DNA from: Candidatus Paraluminiphilus aquimaris
Lineage (GTDB): Bacteria > Pseudomonadota > Gammaproteobacteria > Pseudomonadales > Halieaceae
NCBI RefSeq assembly: GCF_026230195.1
Contig: NZ_CP036501.1
Coordinates: 806,001-870,000 of the forward strand
Direction of reading: 5' to 3'
Length of the DNA stretch: 64,000 nucleotides
Below the pieces are notes generated by a model. The model did no database searches and was not told the DNA's origin. It saw only the letters and a list, made by a program, of their open reading frames with translations. This document shows positions 1-8,962 of this stretch, piece by piece. Positions within the stretch are counted from its first letter, which is position 1. Each line of letters opens with the position of its first letter. The translations under genes were made by a program, and so were the position numbers.

Positions 1-19
1 AGCAGGTTGAGGTGAACGG

Positions 20-232
20 ATGAAAGACCCAGATACGAAAGCGTCAGAGATTGACACCCCTGTTCTGACGCCAGAAGATCAGGCGCGAGTCGATCGCTTT
101 GTCAGTACGGGTGTGAACGCCACTGATAAAAAGCCGTTTCGCCCAATATTGTTGGTGATTCTGTTGGTGTCGGTGGTAACCGGGTTTTCTCTGCTCAGTC
201 AGTTGCTCGCAAAAACGGCGGGGGTCTACTAG
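20..232 (+). CDS. DUF3094-like small single-span membrane protein
   Basis: This 70-residue protein has a charged N-terminal half with a TPEDQARVDRF stretch, then KPFRP, then one hydrophobic segment at about residues 43-64. That layout resembles the DUF3094 family of short inner-membrane proteins found in Pseudomonas and other gammaproteobacteria, whose function is unknown. The ATG at 20 follows a GAGGTGA ribosome site at 9-15. It stands alone, ending 85 bases before a convergent gene. The family call is from memory of the motif, so moderately sure; that it is a real gene is likely. Confidence 0.7.
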   Translation: MKDPDTKASEIDTPVLTPEDQARVDRFVSTGVNATDKKPFRPILLVILLVSVVTGFSLLSQLLAKTAGVY

Positions 233-316
233 CGATACGGAGCGCGCTTAACGGTGAACACGCTAATCACTCGCCGTTAAGCCCTGCGTTTGTTGTTCCC
301 CGGTGCTTCAGGCCTT

Positions 317-862
317 TTAGTCGATAGCCAAAGCGGCCCTGTTTAATCTGCGTTCTTCGAGAATCACGATAATGAGAAGCGCTAATATGATCAGCAGATT
401 GGCAGCATAACTCCCAATAACAATAAGTCTGTCATCAGGAAGAGTACGCCACTGACGAATGACACCGCTGAAGATAAAATAGGTCTGAACCCATGCAATC
501 ACGGTAAATACGCGCTCAATTTGCCAGTTGAAATTAAGGGCTACTGTGCCGACAACTAGCATCGCAAATCCGATAAGGAAGCGGATTTGGTGAATCTGAT
601 AGTCAGCCGATTCACCGGTGACCGCAGCCGCCATGTAGGGCTTGAGAATGCCGGAGAACCATCCCATTAAATAAAGCGTCGTTAATAGCAGCAGCAGAAA
701 CCAGGATGTCCTAAATAACTTCGATTTTTGCTGTAGCGTCTGTCTCACGCCGTTCAGACCAAACAGTGGCATGTCCTTAAGGAGTACGTCGAGCTCTTCT
801 CGCGATGGTGCTAAATCCGCCTCACTGTTTTTGCGTTTCATCGCGTCGGATTCGTTAGGCAT
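317..862 (-). CDS. Four-span membrane protein, unknown function
   Basis: A 181-residue protein with a charged, probably cytoplasmic N-terminus of about 45 residues, followed by hydrophobic segments near residues 52-72, 93-112, 117-132 and 150-168. No enzymatic motif is visible. Its ATG (860-862) overlaps the stop of the upstream membrane-protein gene in a TAATG junction, so the two are translationally coupled and probably work together in the inner membrane. I do not recognise the family; a role as a paired membrane complex is inference only. Confidence 0.7.
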   Translation of the reverse strand: MPNESDAMKRKNSEADLAPSREELDVLLKDMPLFGLNGVRQTLQQKSKLFRTSWFLLLLLTTLYLMGWFSGILKPYMAAAVTGESADYQIHQIRFLIGFAMLVVGTVALNFNWQIERVFTVIAWVQTYFIFSGVIRQWRTLPDDRLIVIGSYAANLLIILALLIIVILEERRLNRAALAID

Positions 863-1263
863 TATGCGTCCTCCGACTCAAATTGTTTGAAGCAGATGTA
901 AGTCAGCGAGACCATGAAAAGGGGACGCATAACGACAGCGGCTTTTGCGAGGGGGTGCTCGGGAAGAAATAAGACTGAGTCGAGCACCATGTAGTCTTCA
1001 ATGAACATCACCCAGGCGAGTGCGCTCATGATGGCCATGGGCATCGCAAGCGGCGCCTTGCTCGCAAGGAGCCAACTGTAGGTGGCAAGACCCGCTACCA
1101 CGATCCAAATGCGGATTGCGGTTAAATCATAAAGCAGCGCCACGGATGAGGCGGAAGAAGGGTCAAGCTGCCCGGTTGATACGACAAGGGTGTACAAGCC
1201 TATCAATATCGCAGCGTACGAGAAGCTGATTGTTTGGGCGAGTGAGTATGAAAAATTGGGCAA
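862..1263 (-). CDS. Small membrane protein, unknown function
   Basis: A 133-residue, mostly hydrophobic protein with about four membrane segments (near residues 12-27, 40-65, 72-90 and 108-124). The only start that keeps the first membrane segment is the TTG at 1263; the next in-frame Met lies well inside the protein. Upstream spacing to a ribosome site is poor, so the start is uncertain. It is the first gene of a two-gene unit with the coupled gene ending at 317. Function not recognised. Confidence 0.6.
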   Translation of the reverse strand: MPNFSYSLAQTISFSYAAILIGLYTLVVSTGQLDPSSASSVALLYDLTAIRIWIVVAGLATYSWLLASKAPLAMPMAIMSALAWVMFIEDYMVLDSVLFLPEHPLAKAAVVMRPLFMVSLTYICFKQFESEDA

Positions 1264-1397
1264 TTGATGTTCTCATGCTTCGTTATTGGTCAGTCTTATT
1301 TACAAGACTTCTTTTAATTGCGTACGTCACTCACGTAACCGTGCTACATCGACGGAAATATGTCAATCCTGACAAAATCGTCAAAAATTTGGCGAAT

Positions 1398-1562
1398 TTA
1401 CTGAGGCTGTCCGCCGGCCGATCCACGACGTTTTAGTCGCACATCGCCCCCTTGCTCGGGGTTCTTTCGCCAAGGGGCGCCGTGACATTGCTCACGATTA
1501 GGGCAGGCGTCCGTGCATCCTCTACAAGGGAGCGGCGTGGGTCGCTGAATTTGTTCCGCCAT
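1398..1562 (-). CDS. Possible small Cys-rich protein, unknown
   Basis: A 54-residue reading frame starting at the ATG at 1562 carries a compact cysteine cluster, CRGCTDACPNREQC, that could bind a metal ion or iron-sulfur cluster, followed by a basic tail. The frame continues upstream to 1670, but those residues look unconstrained. No good ribosome site precedes either start. It lies between two minus-strand genes. The cysteine spacing is the only argument for it being real. Confidence 0.35.
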   Translation of the reverse strand: MAEQIQRPTPLPCRGCTDACPNREQCHGAPWRKNPEQGGDVRLKRRGSAGGQPQ

Positions 1563-1736
1563 ACTGTTCGCCGTGTCGCTATTGAAGACGCGTGAGTGTA
1601 GCGCGATGGCGCGGGGTGGAGAAACGATGTTGTATTTTTGACTCAGTCGGGTGTGGCCCCTTTTGTCCATGGTGCTGAAAAGTAGCTCAATGAATAATGT
1701 AATGAATAGCGCAATAAATAGTGGGACTCGACATCC

Positions 1737-2195
1737 TTACGAGGGCGTTAGCGAGTTGGTGGCCGCGATCTTTGCTTTGATGAACTCGGTGTGCGGGACG
1801 TACAGCAGCTCAGAAACCTTCCTGATGGCCGCCTCTTCGTATTTATCGATGATTCCATCCGCGTACGCGATTTGCCAGAGCTGTTTAACGAGGGAGCATC
1901 GATCTTCAATATTCATCTCGCTGCAGGCCAGTCGCGTGAATTCATAAAGGCCTGCGGAGTTCGCTTTGTCAGACCTAGCTGCAGCTAAAAGCGCTTCAGC
2001 CTCTTGCTCACTCTCTTGTGTATGACTGACTAAACCTGCCAACACGGTGCGAGTCTCGTCTTCGGTCTCAGAGAAGTCGCTTTGAGCCACCTCTAACATA
2101 AGCACCGCAATCGCGCGATTTAAGTCGACGCCGTCACCTTTCTTAGGGTGTAACCCCTCCGTGTCTGTTAGGCGCGTGAGCCATTTAAATGCCAC
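1737..2195 (-). CDS. TerB-like protein
   Basis: A 152-residue soluble, largely helical protein. Residues about 25-140 fit the TerB/DjlA N-terminal helical fold: an acidic first helix region (LNRAIAVLMLEVAQSD), and later LWQIAYADGIIDKYEEAAIRK, where the A-D-G-x-ID-xxE pattern is typical of the family's acidic metal-binding loop. TerB proteins are linked to tellurite resistance and membrane stress, but most homologues of this size are uncharacterised. Translation likely begins at the GTG at 2195, preceded by GAGGGA. It is divergent from the sensor gene starting at 2303. Confidence 0.7.
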   Translation of the reverse strand: MAFKWLTRLTDTEGLHPKKGDGVDLNRAIAVLMLEVAQSDFSETEDETRTVLAGLVSHTQESEQEAEALLAAARSDKANSAGLYEFTRLACSEMNIEDRCSLVKQLWQIAYADGIIDKYEEAAIRKVSELLYVPHTEFIKAKIAATNSLTPS

Positions 2196-2302
2196 GAGTA
2201 GTCCCTCAGTTGTCGATTGCTTAAAAGTCTGTGACCTGTCCTACGACCTCCGCTATTCTATCAGGCGAAAGCTTTCATCGTTATCAAAGACCGAATGCTC
2301 TA

Positions 2303-3931
2303 ATGAAGTTTATTCAGCGGCTCACTACCAATTTAGTATTCTTACTTCCAGTCGTTGCGCTGGTGGTAGGCCTCATCTCGGTCAGTATTGCGAATGACAA
2401 AGCGCAAGCGCGCTACAAGGAGCGATTCCAGTTGCGCTTTGAATCTGATGCGGCGCTCCGACTTCTCATTCGCAACTCGGCTGTCGAAGTGGCACAGCGG
2501 GATTTTGAAGAGCTGGTCTCCGTCATGAGTGCTCGATCTTATGCCGGAGCCAACATTTTTGAAGACAGCGTTACGAGATTCTTAGTCGACTCCTTTGGTG
2601 GCCAGCTCTCCGCTCGGGCTATGCATATCATTATCGGGTCAGTCTCCTCAGGAGGCGAAGTATTTGTTGAATACGCTTTTCCAGGCAAAGAGCTTGTTGG
2701 CAGAGACATATCACAGCACCCGATGCTTGCGGATTTTAACTTGGGTTTGACGCCACCGTTCACTGACCAAATTAATTATCGCGCGTCACTCAGTAACGAT
2801 CTGTCGTACACCAGTGATGGTGCGCTGGCCATTCGTCGGATGCTAATTAACATCCCCAACACGGATGATCCGTTGATCTTCATTTTAAAAGCTAATTCGA
2901 CAGAGGTTCAGAGAGCGACCGATGGTGTGTTGAGAGACCTGGGCCCGATTCCAAGCTTGATTTACACCGGCATTGACCCGCTATCGGGTAAGTGTATGTC
3001 GGTTTACTTAGCCGGGGAGGGCGAAAAACCCTGCGAGCTTGGTGGCCAGGATTTCCCCGGGGCAATTGTGTCTGAAAAGTTTGGTGTTTTGGCGTACGTA
3101 AGTCCGTCAGAGGCCTACATTGAGGAGTTTGAGGGGGGGCGACCCCGGGTCGCCTACTTGGAGCTTCTGGTGGTGTTGTCTGCCACCGCCCTCGCTTGGT
3201 TATTCGCAGTCCTTATTCGGCGCCGCTTGGGTGAGGCGGAGCGTCAGATGCTTAGCTATCAGGGAACGATAAGTAACAAGGATCAATTAACGGCTTCGTT
3301 GCATGCGATGGTGGTAGACAATCTTGAGCAGGTAAGTTCATTAGCTCAGCGGGTTAAAGGTGCTGACGGTATCGACAATGAAGAGCGTCGCTATCTCAAT
3401 ATTGCCTTATCAGAAATCGGACAGCTCCGCTTGAGTTTGGATGCCCAGATCATATTGGACAAGCTGGCCCGGGATGATGAAAAAAAGCCAATCAATGCCG
3501 GCGTTATGGATACGCGAGCCCTTTGTCGCAAGGTCCGTGGTGAGCTTGAGCGAATGGCTGAAGATGAGGGGTTGGAGTGTCGACTGCTCGCCGATGATGA
3601 GTTGCCTCCGTCCTTGGCCGGTTCTCAATATTGGATCGAATCGGCAATTATCGCTCTGATCAATGCATGCCAGTCATTTACCGACGAGGGGTTTATCGAG
3701 GTGTCCATCTGGGCTGAGGCGTCGATGCAGGGTGAGCCCGAGTTGTACGTTCGCGCTCGTGACACGGGACTTACTTGGTCCACTGACGATGACGCGGAGC
3801 ATGGGGCTGTTCGCATTTTGCGGGAAATACTTTCTGGTTTAGGTGCCGAACTGAAGAGCCAGCCTCTTAAGGCGGGTGGAGGGCAGGAGCACATCATTTA
3901 TTTCCCTGGACGGCGTCATTTTGAGAAATAA
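2303..3931 (+). CDS. Atypical membrane sensor histidine-kinase-like protein
   Basis: From the ATG at 2303 the protein is 542 residues. It has an N-terminal membrane segment (about 8-30), a periplasmic sensor region of roughly 250 residues, a second membrane segment (about 286-304), a helical DHp-like region and a C-terminal HATPase-like domain. The ATPase domain keeps an N-box-like ALINACQSFT and a G1-like RDTG, but the canonical H-E-x-x-x-P phospho-acceptor box is not seen; the nearest His lies in SLHAM. The phosphotransfer chemistry is therefore doubtful. It is convergent with, not co-transcribed with, the response-regulator-like gene at 4390-5139, so pairing with it is inference. The frame opens at 2231, but 2303 places the membrane segment at the N-terminus. 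Confidence 0.65.
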   Translation: MKFIQRLTTNLVFLLPVVALVVGLISVSIANDKAQARYKERFQLRFESDAALRLLIRNSAVEVAQRDFEELVSVMSARSYAGANIFEDSVTRFLVDSFGGQLSARAMHIIIGSVSSGGEVFVEYAFPGKELVGRDISQHPMLADFNLGLTPPFTDQINYRASLSNDLSYTSDGALAIRRMLINIPNTDDPLIFILKANSTEVQRATDGVLRDLGPIPSLIYTGIDPLSGKCMSVYLAGEGEKPCELGGQDFPGAIVSEKFGVLAYVSPSEAYIEEFEGGRPRVAYLELLVVLSATALAWLFAVLIRRRLGEAERQMLSYQGTISNKDQLTASLHAMVVDNLEQVSSLAQRVKGADGIDNEERRYLNIALSEIGQLRLSLDAQIILDKLARDDEKKPINAGVMDTRALCRKVRGELERMAEDEGLECRLLADDELPPSLAGSQYWIESAIIALINACQSFTDEGFIEVSIWAEASMQGEPELYVRARDTGLTWSTDDDAEHGAVRILREILSGLGAELKSQPLKAGGGQEHIIYFPGRRHFEK

Positions 3932-3932
3932 A

Positions 3933-3957
3933 TTGCAAATTGCAATTTAAATTGCAA
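3933..3957. repeat. Triple TTGCAA repeat cluster
   Basis: Immediately after the sensor stop codon, TTGCAA occurs at 3933-3938, 3940-3945 and 3952-3957. The first and third sit in the same AAATTGCAA or TAAATTGCAA context, and the middle part is palindromic (AAATTGCAATTT). It could be an operator cluster for the small frames downstream, or simply AT-rich spacer; no clear -10 box follows at normal spacing. Confidence 0.4.
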
Positions 3958-4124
3958 AAAAGTAGAGACTTAGTGCGGTCTTCTTGCTAAATTAGACTTG
4001 ACCGATTACTGGGATCTCATCATGCGGAATACTGAAAATCGACAGTTGGCTGCCATGGCTGCCCGTCGCAGCGCCAGTCGCAACTCAAGCGAGAAGCCTC
4101 TCAAGCAAAGACGTCTTTCTGCTG

Positions 4125-4400
4125 ATGCATCAATGTTACAGCCAAGTCTTGCAGCAAATGACCCGCTCTTTTGCACTGGAGGGCAGCGTGATTTCACTTA
4201 ATTCAGAGCAGCATCGTGGGCAATGGGCGAGCCCATTATCGGGGCGTGCGCAAGCTGTCTTTGCTGCAAGCCCGGCAAAACCTAAGCCGGGAGCAGTTGA
4301 AGACCCGGTAAGTCTCGAGTGCTGGTACCGGGAGCGAGGATTGCTGATCGAGATAAGCGACGCAGATTATGCAGAGCCAAAGTTAGCCGTTATTGGTTAA
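4125..4400 (+). CDS. Doubtful hypothetical protein
   Basis: The 459-base gap between the convergent sensor and regulator genes contains two overlapping small frames, 4022-4201 and this one of 91 residues. This frame is not hydrophobic and has no recognisable motif, though its C-terminal part (CWYRERGLLIEISDADYAEPKLAVIG) looks more protein-like than the first half. It overlaps the tail of the minus-strand regulator by 11 bases. No convincing ribosome site precedes 4125. The two frames could be one gene broken by a frameshift, but I could not place a join. Confidence 0.25.
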   Translation: MHQCYSQVLQQMTRSFALEGSVISLNSEQHRGQWASPLSGRAQAVFAASPAKPKPGAVEDPVSLECWYRERGLLIEISDADYAEPKLAVIG

Positions 4401-5139
4401 CCGCAATAATAGGCGCAGTAAACCGGTGCCCCTCTCCGTAGTGCGTGGTAATAGGGTCAACTGCACTAACGTTGGCAACAATTTTTTGTCGTAAGCGTTT
4501 AATCACGGCATCCAAGGCGCGATTAGCCGAAGAGTCAAACCGGCCATACAGCGCTCGAGTTAGCGCCTCTCGGTTAGTGGGTTCACTTGATGAGTCCGCC
4601 AGTGCGCAGCAAACTTTCACCTCATTGCGCGTTAGCGCGACGACTTGGCCGCTTGGTGCCACTAGTTCGCGTTGCAAGGCCTTTACTTGCCAAGGTACGT
4701 TTGTGCCACTCGTTTTTGAGGGGAAGCTGACGACAGATGCGCGTTTTGTCACGGGTGTCTGGGCAGGGGTCGCCATAGACGACATTGCAGCCACAATTTC
4801 AGCGGTGCCGTCGGGGTCCCTTAGGATTAGCGATACGCCAGCCTGATAGAGACTAAGGCGGTTCTCGGCATTGTCTAACTTCCCGAAAAGCACCACATTT
4901 TTTGCGCGGTTCTCAGCAAGGTACTTCGCAACCACTTGGCCTGGTTGATCCGCCAGGTGCTGGTCTATCAGACATATCGAGAATCGCTCGGGTGACGACC
5001 ATGCAGAGTAGCAATCGCGTGCAAGCGCAGCCCGAACAGTCTTGTAACCCAAAATATGAAGTGAATCAGTAAGCTGCTTTGCCAGAAAATTGTCTGACAC
5101 AACTAACAACGCACTTGGTTTATTGGATGACTGGTTCAT
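4390..5139 (-). CDS. OmpR-type response regulator with degenerate receiver
   Basis: A 249-residue protein read from the ATG at 5139. Residues about 10-115 form a receiver-like domain and about 150-245 a winged-helix DNA-binding domain (VALTRNEVKVCCAL, RALDAVIKRLRQKI, HYGEGHRF), as in OmpR/PhoB regulators. The acidic pocket is altered: Ser15-Asp16 replaces the usual acidic pair, Asp59 may be the phospho-acceptor, Gly86 stands where Thr/Ser is expected and Arg107 where Lys is expected. The domain may be phosphorylation-independent. It is convergent with the atypical sensor at 2303-3931. A longer frame to 5175 exists but adds no conserved sequence. Confidence 0.75.
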   Translation of the reverse strand: MNQSSNKPSALLVVSDNFLAKQLTDSLHILGYKTVRAALARDCYSAWSSPERFSICLIDQHLADQPGQVVAKYLAENRAKNVVLFGKLDNAENRLSLYQAGVSLILRDPDGTAEIVAAMSSMATPAQTPVTKRASVVSFPSKTSGTNVPWQVKALQRELVAPSGQVVALTRNEVKVCCALADSSSEPTNREALTRALYGRFDSSANRALDAVIKRLRQKIVANVSAVDPITTHYGEGHRFTAPIIAVNQ

Positions 5140-5299
5140 GATGTGTACCGAATACCGTACTCGCTCGCTGAGCACTTAGATTAACGTCTCAAACGTCACA
5201 AAGGTAGCTGCTATGACTCCTTTGTCGCATTTCTACGGACGACCCTTGGGTTGCTGTCACCGACCTAGCGTTAAGTCCGCCTTATTCAAGCGGTCGTCA

Positions 5300-6595
5300 T
5301 TAACGCCCGAGCTTATCGAGAAGGCTGTAAAACAGCATTCCAGCTACGAGGCTCGGGCGCCGAAGCAGAGGTCCGCCTGGAAACTTAAGTGTCTTCAAGC
5401 TTGCCATCAGGTCAAAGTCTGCACAGCTGTTTGAAATCGCCATCGCGATAAGTTTGCCGGCCAAGGTTGCCGTAGGTACGCCGTGCCCAGAGAACCCCTG
5501 TGCGTAGTAAATCACTCCGTTTTTAACGCCCATATCAGGCATCCGATTACGTGTAATCGCAAGTGTCCCACCCCAACCAAACTCGAGACGTGTATCGGCA
5601 AGCTCCGGATAAACACCCAAAAGTTGGGGGCGCACGAAGTCGGTAATTGAGTCGGGGAATTTGTCGCTGTAAGTCTCACCGCCACCGAAAATAAGTCTGC
5701 GGTCCTCACTAAGTTTCCAATAATTGATGACAAATAGACTGTCTGAGAGGGAGGCATCCAAGGGGTTGACCTGTCTGGCCATCGCTTCGCTGAGTGGCTC
5801 GGTCGCAACAATAAAATTATTGATGGGCATGATGTTGCTGGCAATTGGCGAATAGAGTTGGTCCAGATAACCATTACACGCGATCACAACTCGCTCTGCG
5901 TTGACTGAGCCCGTTGCGGTGGAGATTTCAACACCTCGCTCATTCACCTTCAGCCTAGTCGCCTTGCTGTGCTCATAGATAACGCTGCCGGCCTTCATCG
6001 CGGCCCGCGCAAGCCCCAAGCAGTATTTGAGCGGGTGCAAGTGCCTTGCCCCGTTATCCAGTACCCCGTAGTGAAATCCGCGCGCGGAGCCTAAGGAGTG
6101 CAGTTCGTTCTTATCGACCCCTGTGAGCTGGTCATAATCGTAGGCAGTTTCGAGATGCGCTATCTCCTCTTTTAGATCACGAACATGTGCGGCCTTCGCC
6201 GCAAAGTGAATGTTTCCTCGCCCGAACTCACACTCGATATTGTTTGCCTCTATGAGCGACTCGACGAGTTCGACAGCCTCTAAACCCAGTCGCCACAGGT
6301 CTTTAGCTGTGGATTTTCCGTACCACTTCTCCAATGCGAATTGATCGGCACGCTGCCCCGTGCCGACGTGTCCCCCGTTACGGCCCGAAGCGCCCCAGCC
6401 CACTCTTGCAGCCTCTAAAACGACAACGCGTTTTCCGGCCTTGGCAAGATGAAGAGCGGCTGAAAGACCCGTGTAGCCGGCGCCGATCACGCACACATCG
6501 GCCTGCACAGCACCCTTGAGAGAGCCTTGCTCAGGCAGCAGGGCTGTCGATGCGCAATACCAACTGTTTGGATATTCGGATTTTATTAACGTCAT
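5300..6595 (-). CDS. puuB: Gamma-glutamylputrescine oxidase-like FAD oxidoreductase
   Basis: A 431-residue member of the DAO/glycine-oxidase flavoprotein family. The N-terminal FAD-binding motif VCVIGAGYTGLSAALHLA (about residues 35-52) is followed by the VVVLEAARVGWGASGRNGG signature typical of PuuB-like enzymes; the C-terminus has QGFSGHGVP, the second FAD-contact motif. PuuB oxidises gamma-glutamylputrescine to an aldehyde with release of ammonia and hydrogen peroxide. It is divergent, across about 75 bases, from a glutamine-synthetase-family gene that fits PuuA, which supports the polyamine role; other amine substrates remain possible. Confidence 0.8.
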   Translation of the reverse strand: MTLIKSEYPNSWYCASTALLPEQGSLKGAVQADVCVIGAGYTGLSAALHLAKAGKRVVVLEAARVGWGASGRNGGHVGTGQRADQFALEKWYGKSTAKDLWRLGLEAVELVESLIEANNIECEFGRGNIHFAAKAAHVRDLKEEIAHLETAYDYDQLTGVDKNELHSLGSARGFHYGVLDNGARHLHPLKYCLGLARAAMKAGSVIYEHSKATRLKVNERGVEISTATGSVNAERVVIACNGYLDQLYSPIASNIMPINNFIVATEPLSEAMARQVNPLDASLSDSLFVINYWKLSEDRRLIFGGGETYSDKFPDSITDFVRPQLLGVYPELADTRLEFGWGGTLAITRNRMPDMGVKNGVIYYAQGFSGHGVPTATLAGKLIAMAISNSCADFDLMASLKTLKFPGGPLLRRPSLVAGMLFYSLLDKLGR

Positions 6596-6669
6596 GGGTG
6601 TAAGTATGAGGCTTGCGAGCAGTCTGGCGCCACACCATACTGGGGGTACCTAAGCAGAACGAAGGTTTT

Positions 6670-8097
6670 ATGAGTGAGTCGAAGGAGCTACCTGAGCACA
6701 GCTCAACTATTGTTTACACGCCTGCGGCAGATGCGGTCTCAAGCCAGCTCAATCAGAATGATGACGAGATTCGTAAGTGGCTCGAAGAAAACAATATCTC
6801 AGAGGTAGAGTGCCTCGTTCCTGATATGACAGGGAACGCGAGAGGGAAGTTTATTCCAGCACACCAATTTCTCTCGCGTTCGGATCTGAAGCTGCCTGAG
6901 TCAATCATGGTGCAAACGGTCACAGGCGAATATACGGACGAGCATTGGGACTTTGTCGAACCCACCGATACCGATATGTTGTTGGTGGCTGACCCAAAAA
7001 CGCTTAGAAAAGTTCCGTGGGCAAGAGAGCCCACGGCACAGGTTATTGCCGACTGTTACAGAGCTTCTGGAGAGCCTCATCCTTTATCCTCACGAAACGT
7101 GCTCAAGCATGTTTTGGCACTCTACGAAGCAGCGGGATTGCGCGCGCAGGTTGCGCCCGAAGTCGAATTTTTTCTCGTGCAAAAAAATACAGACCCAGAC
7201 TATGAGCTCATGCCGCCAAAAGGCCGTTCAGGGCGCCGAGAAGTGGCGCGCATGTCCTTTAGTATCGATGCCGTGGCTGAGTTTGAGGATTTTGTAGAGG
7301 ACATGTATGACTTCGCTGACGAACAGGCCCTCAGTGTCGATACCCTCATCCACGAGAACGGCGCGGCGCAATTGGAGATCAACTTCAATCATGGCGACCC
7401 ACTGGACATGGCTGATCAAGTCTTTGTCTTCAAGCGTACGGTCCGAGAAACCGCGCAGCGCCACGGTATGTATGCCACATTTATGGCAAAGCCTATGCAA
7501 AAAGAGCCTGGCTCAGCGCTTCATATTCATCAAAGCATTTTATCGGTAGAGACCGGGGAAAATATCTTTAATGGTGAGGATGGCGAGCCAACAGCTGAGC
7601 TTATGAACTACATCGCTGGGCTTCAGCGTTACACGCCGGATCTCATCAGTTTCTATGCGCCAAATGTGAATTCATATCGGCGCCTCGCGCCCGATATCTC
7701 GGCGCCGATCAATTTAAGTTGGGGATACGATAATCGCACAACGGCATTCAGAGTGCCGGATAGTTCGCCCGATAACCGGCGGGTGGAGAATCGTTTTCCC
7801 GGTGCGGATGCCAACCCCTATCTGGCTATTGCAGCATCATTGGCCAGTGGACTACTGGGTCTGAAGGGCAAGCTGCAGCCTACCGCACCTCACCAAGGCA
7901 CGGCTAACGATGACAATGTTGAAGTGGCAAGGTCCCTAGAAGAGGCGGTACGCCGCCTCAACGGTAACGCAGAATTAGCGCAAGTGATGGACGACTTATT
8001 CCTGCGCGCCTACGCGGCAGTCAAGCTTGATGAATTTGAAGAGTTCAATCGCGTCATCAGCTCTTGGGAACGAGAGCATTTGCTGCTGCAAGTTTGA
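6670..8097 (+). CDS. puuA: Glutamine-synthetase-family gamma-glutamylpolyamine synthetase
   Basis: A 475-residue glutamine synthetase homologue. The ATG at 6670 follows GAAGG (6661-6665); the frame extends to 6613 but without conserved sequence. Motifs of the family include the N-terminal beta-grasp region (VECLVPDMTGNARGKF), the ATP/metal region VAPEVEFFL, HENGAAQLEINF, SALHIHQSI and ENRFPGADANPYLAIAA. The DMTGNARGK segment is typical of PuuA-like rather than nitrogen-assimilating GS. It would ligate glutamate to putrescine or a related amine in the cytoplasm, supplying the substrate for the divergently encoded oxidase. No puuC or puuD is present nearby. Confidence 0.8.
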   Translation: MSESKELPEHSSTIVYTPAADAVSSQLNQNDDEIRKWLEENNISEVECLVPDMTGNARGKFIPAHQFLSRSDLKLPESIMVQTVTGEYTDEHWDFVEPTDTDMLLVADPKTLRKVPWAREPTAQVIADCYRASGEPHPLSSRNVLKHVLALYEAAGLRAQVAPEVEFFLVQKNTDPDYELMPPKGRSGRREVARMSFSIDAVAEFEDFVEDMYDFADEQALSVDTLIHENGAAQLEINFNHGDPLDMADQVFVFKRTVRETAQRHGMYATFMAKPMQKEPGSALHIHQSILSVETGENIFNGEDGEPTAELMNYIAGLQRYTPDLISFYAPNVNSYRRLAPDISAPINLSWGYDNRTTAFRVPDSSPDNRRVENRFPGADANPYLAIAASLASGLLGLKGKLQPTAPHQGTANDDNVEVARSLEEAVRRLNGNAELAQVMDDLFLRAYAAVKLDEFEEFNRVISSWEREHLLLQV

Positions 8098-8119
8098 ATT
8101 CAGGACACTGCACTAAACT

Positions 8120-8962
8120 ATGACCTCCTCCGCTGAAACGAGCAGCCTAACCCCATACCAGTTCCTGAAATACGGTGTTTATGTGGCGCTGCTTGCCAAC
8201 GTATTTTTATTTTTGGTTGAGGAGATTGATTCGGCGGGTGCGATGAATGCCTCAGTCATTGGTGTTGCGAGTTTCTTTCAGATTTTTTCAACGACCATTG
8301 ATACGGCAGCCTGGTTGGCCTTACTGATCTTTTTCGAGTTAGAAACTTACGTGTTGTCAGATAACACGCTGCGTGGCCGCACGGGTCGGCTTATCCACAT
8401 CGTTCGCGCTTTGTGTTTGGTGACTATCTCGATAGCTTGCTGGGGTTATTTTGCTGAGTTTGCAGGACTTTTGGGCGTCAGCTCAGTCAACGCCTCAACC
8501 TGCGGTGCGATTGATAGTAGCTGGTCCGTGCTTATAAATTTAGATAGGTTTGAGTCACTGACGATCGACCCCTGTCTCACTGGCGATTGGGTGGCGTTAA
8601 CTAACTATGAAAGGGTGATTGCGTCACCCGAGTCTTATCAACGGGCGGTTGTTCTGGCCGCCGTAGACTTTATTAATTCAGCAGCCTGGATTCTCGTCGT
8701 TGTAGTGTTGGAGTTGGAGGTGCGCTCACTGTTGGCGTCCTCTGACCGCACATTTCTTGGTCAAGCCGTTATAAGGCCCACCAAGGCATTCCTTTACTTA
8801 GTTTTATTCATGGCCGCGGTTTACTGGGGGTTTGAGGACGATTTTCTCGACTTTTGGGACGCTGTTTTGTGGTTGTTTGCCTTTTTTGTGATCGAGCGAA
8901 ATGTGGCTTCTTGGCGACAAGAAACCGCGGCAGATGAGATAACTTCAGTCACTAAAAACTGA
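8120..8962 (+). CDS. Multi-span membrane protein, unknown
   Basis: A 280-residue integral membrane protein beginning 22 bases after puuA on the same strand. Hydrophobic segments lie near residues 17-35, 47-73, 93-122, 175-200, 222-237 and 243-257. Two similar halves are suggested by the repeated patterns AAWLALLIFFELE and AAWILVVVVLELE, each ending in a glutamate-rich motif at the end of a membrane helix. A Cys pair (about 128 and 150) in the loop between the halves might be periplasmic. No family is recognised. Its stop overlaps the convergent small gene by 11 bases. Confidence 0.7.
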   Translation: MTSSAETSSLTPYQFLKYGVYVALLANVFLFLVEEIDSAGAMNASVIGVASFFQIFSTTIDTAAWLALLIFFELETYVLSDNTLRGRTGRLIHIVRALCLVTISIACWGYFAEFAGLLGVSSVNASTCGAIDSSWSVLINLDRFESLTIDPCLTGDWVALTNYERVIASPESYQRAVVLAAVDFINSAAWILVVVVLELEVRSLLASSDRTFLGQAVIRPTKAFLYLVLFMAAVYWGFEDDFLDFWDAVLWLFAFFVIERNVASWRQETAADEITSVTKN

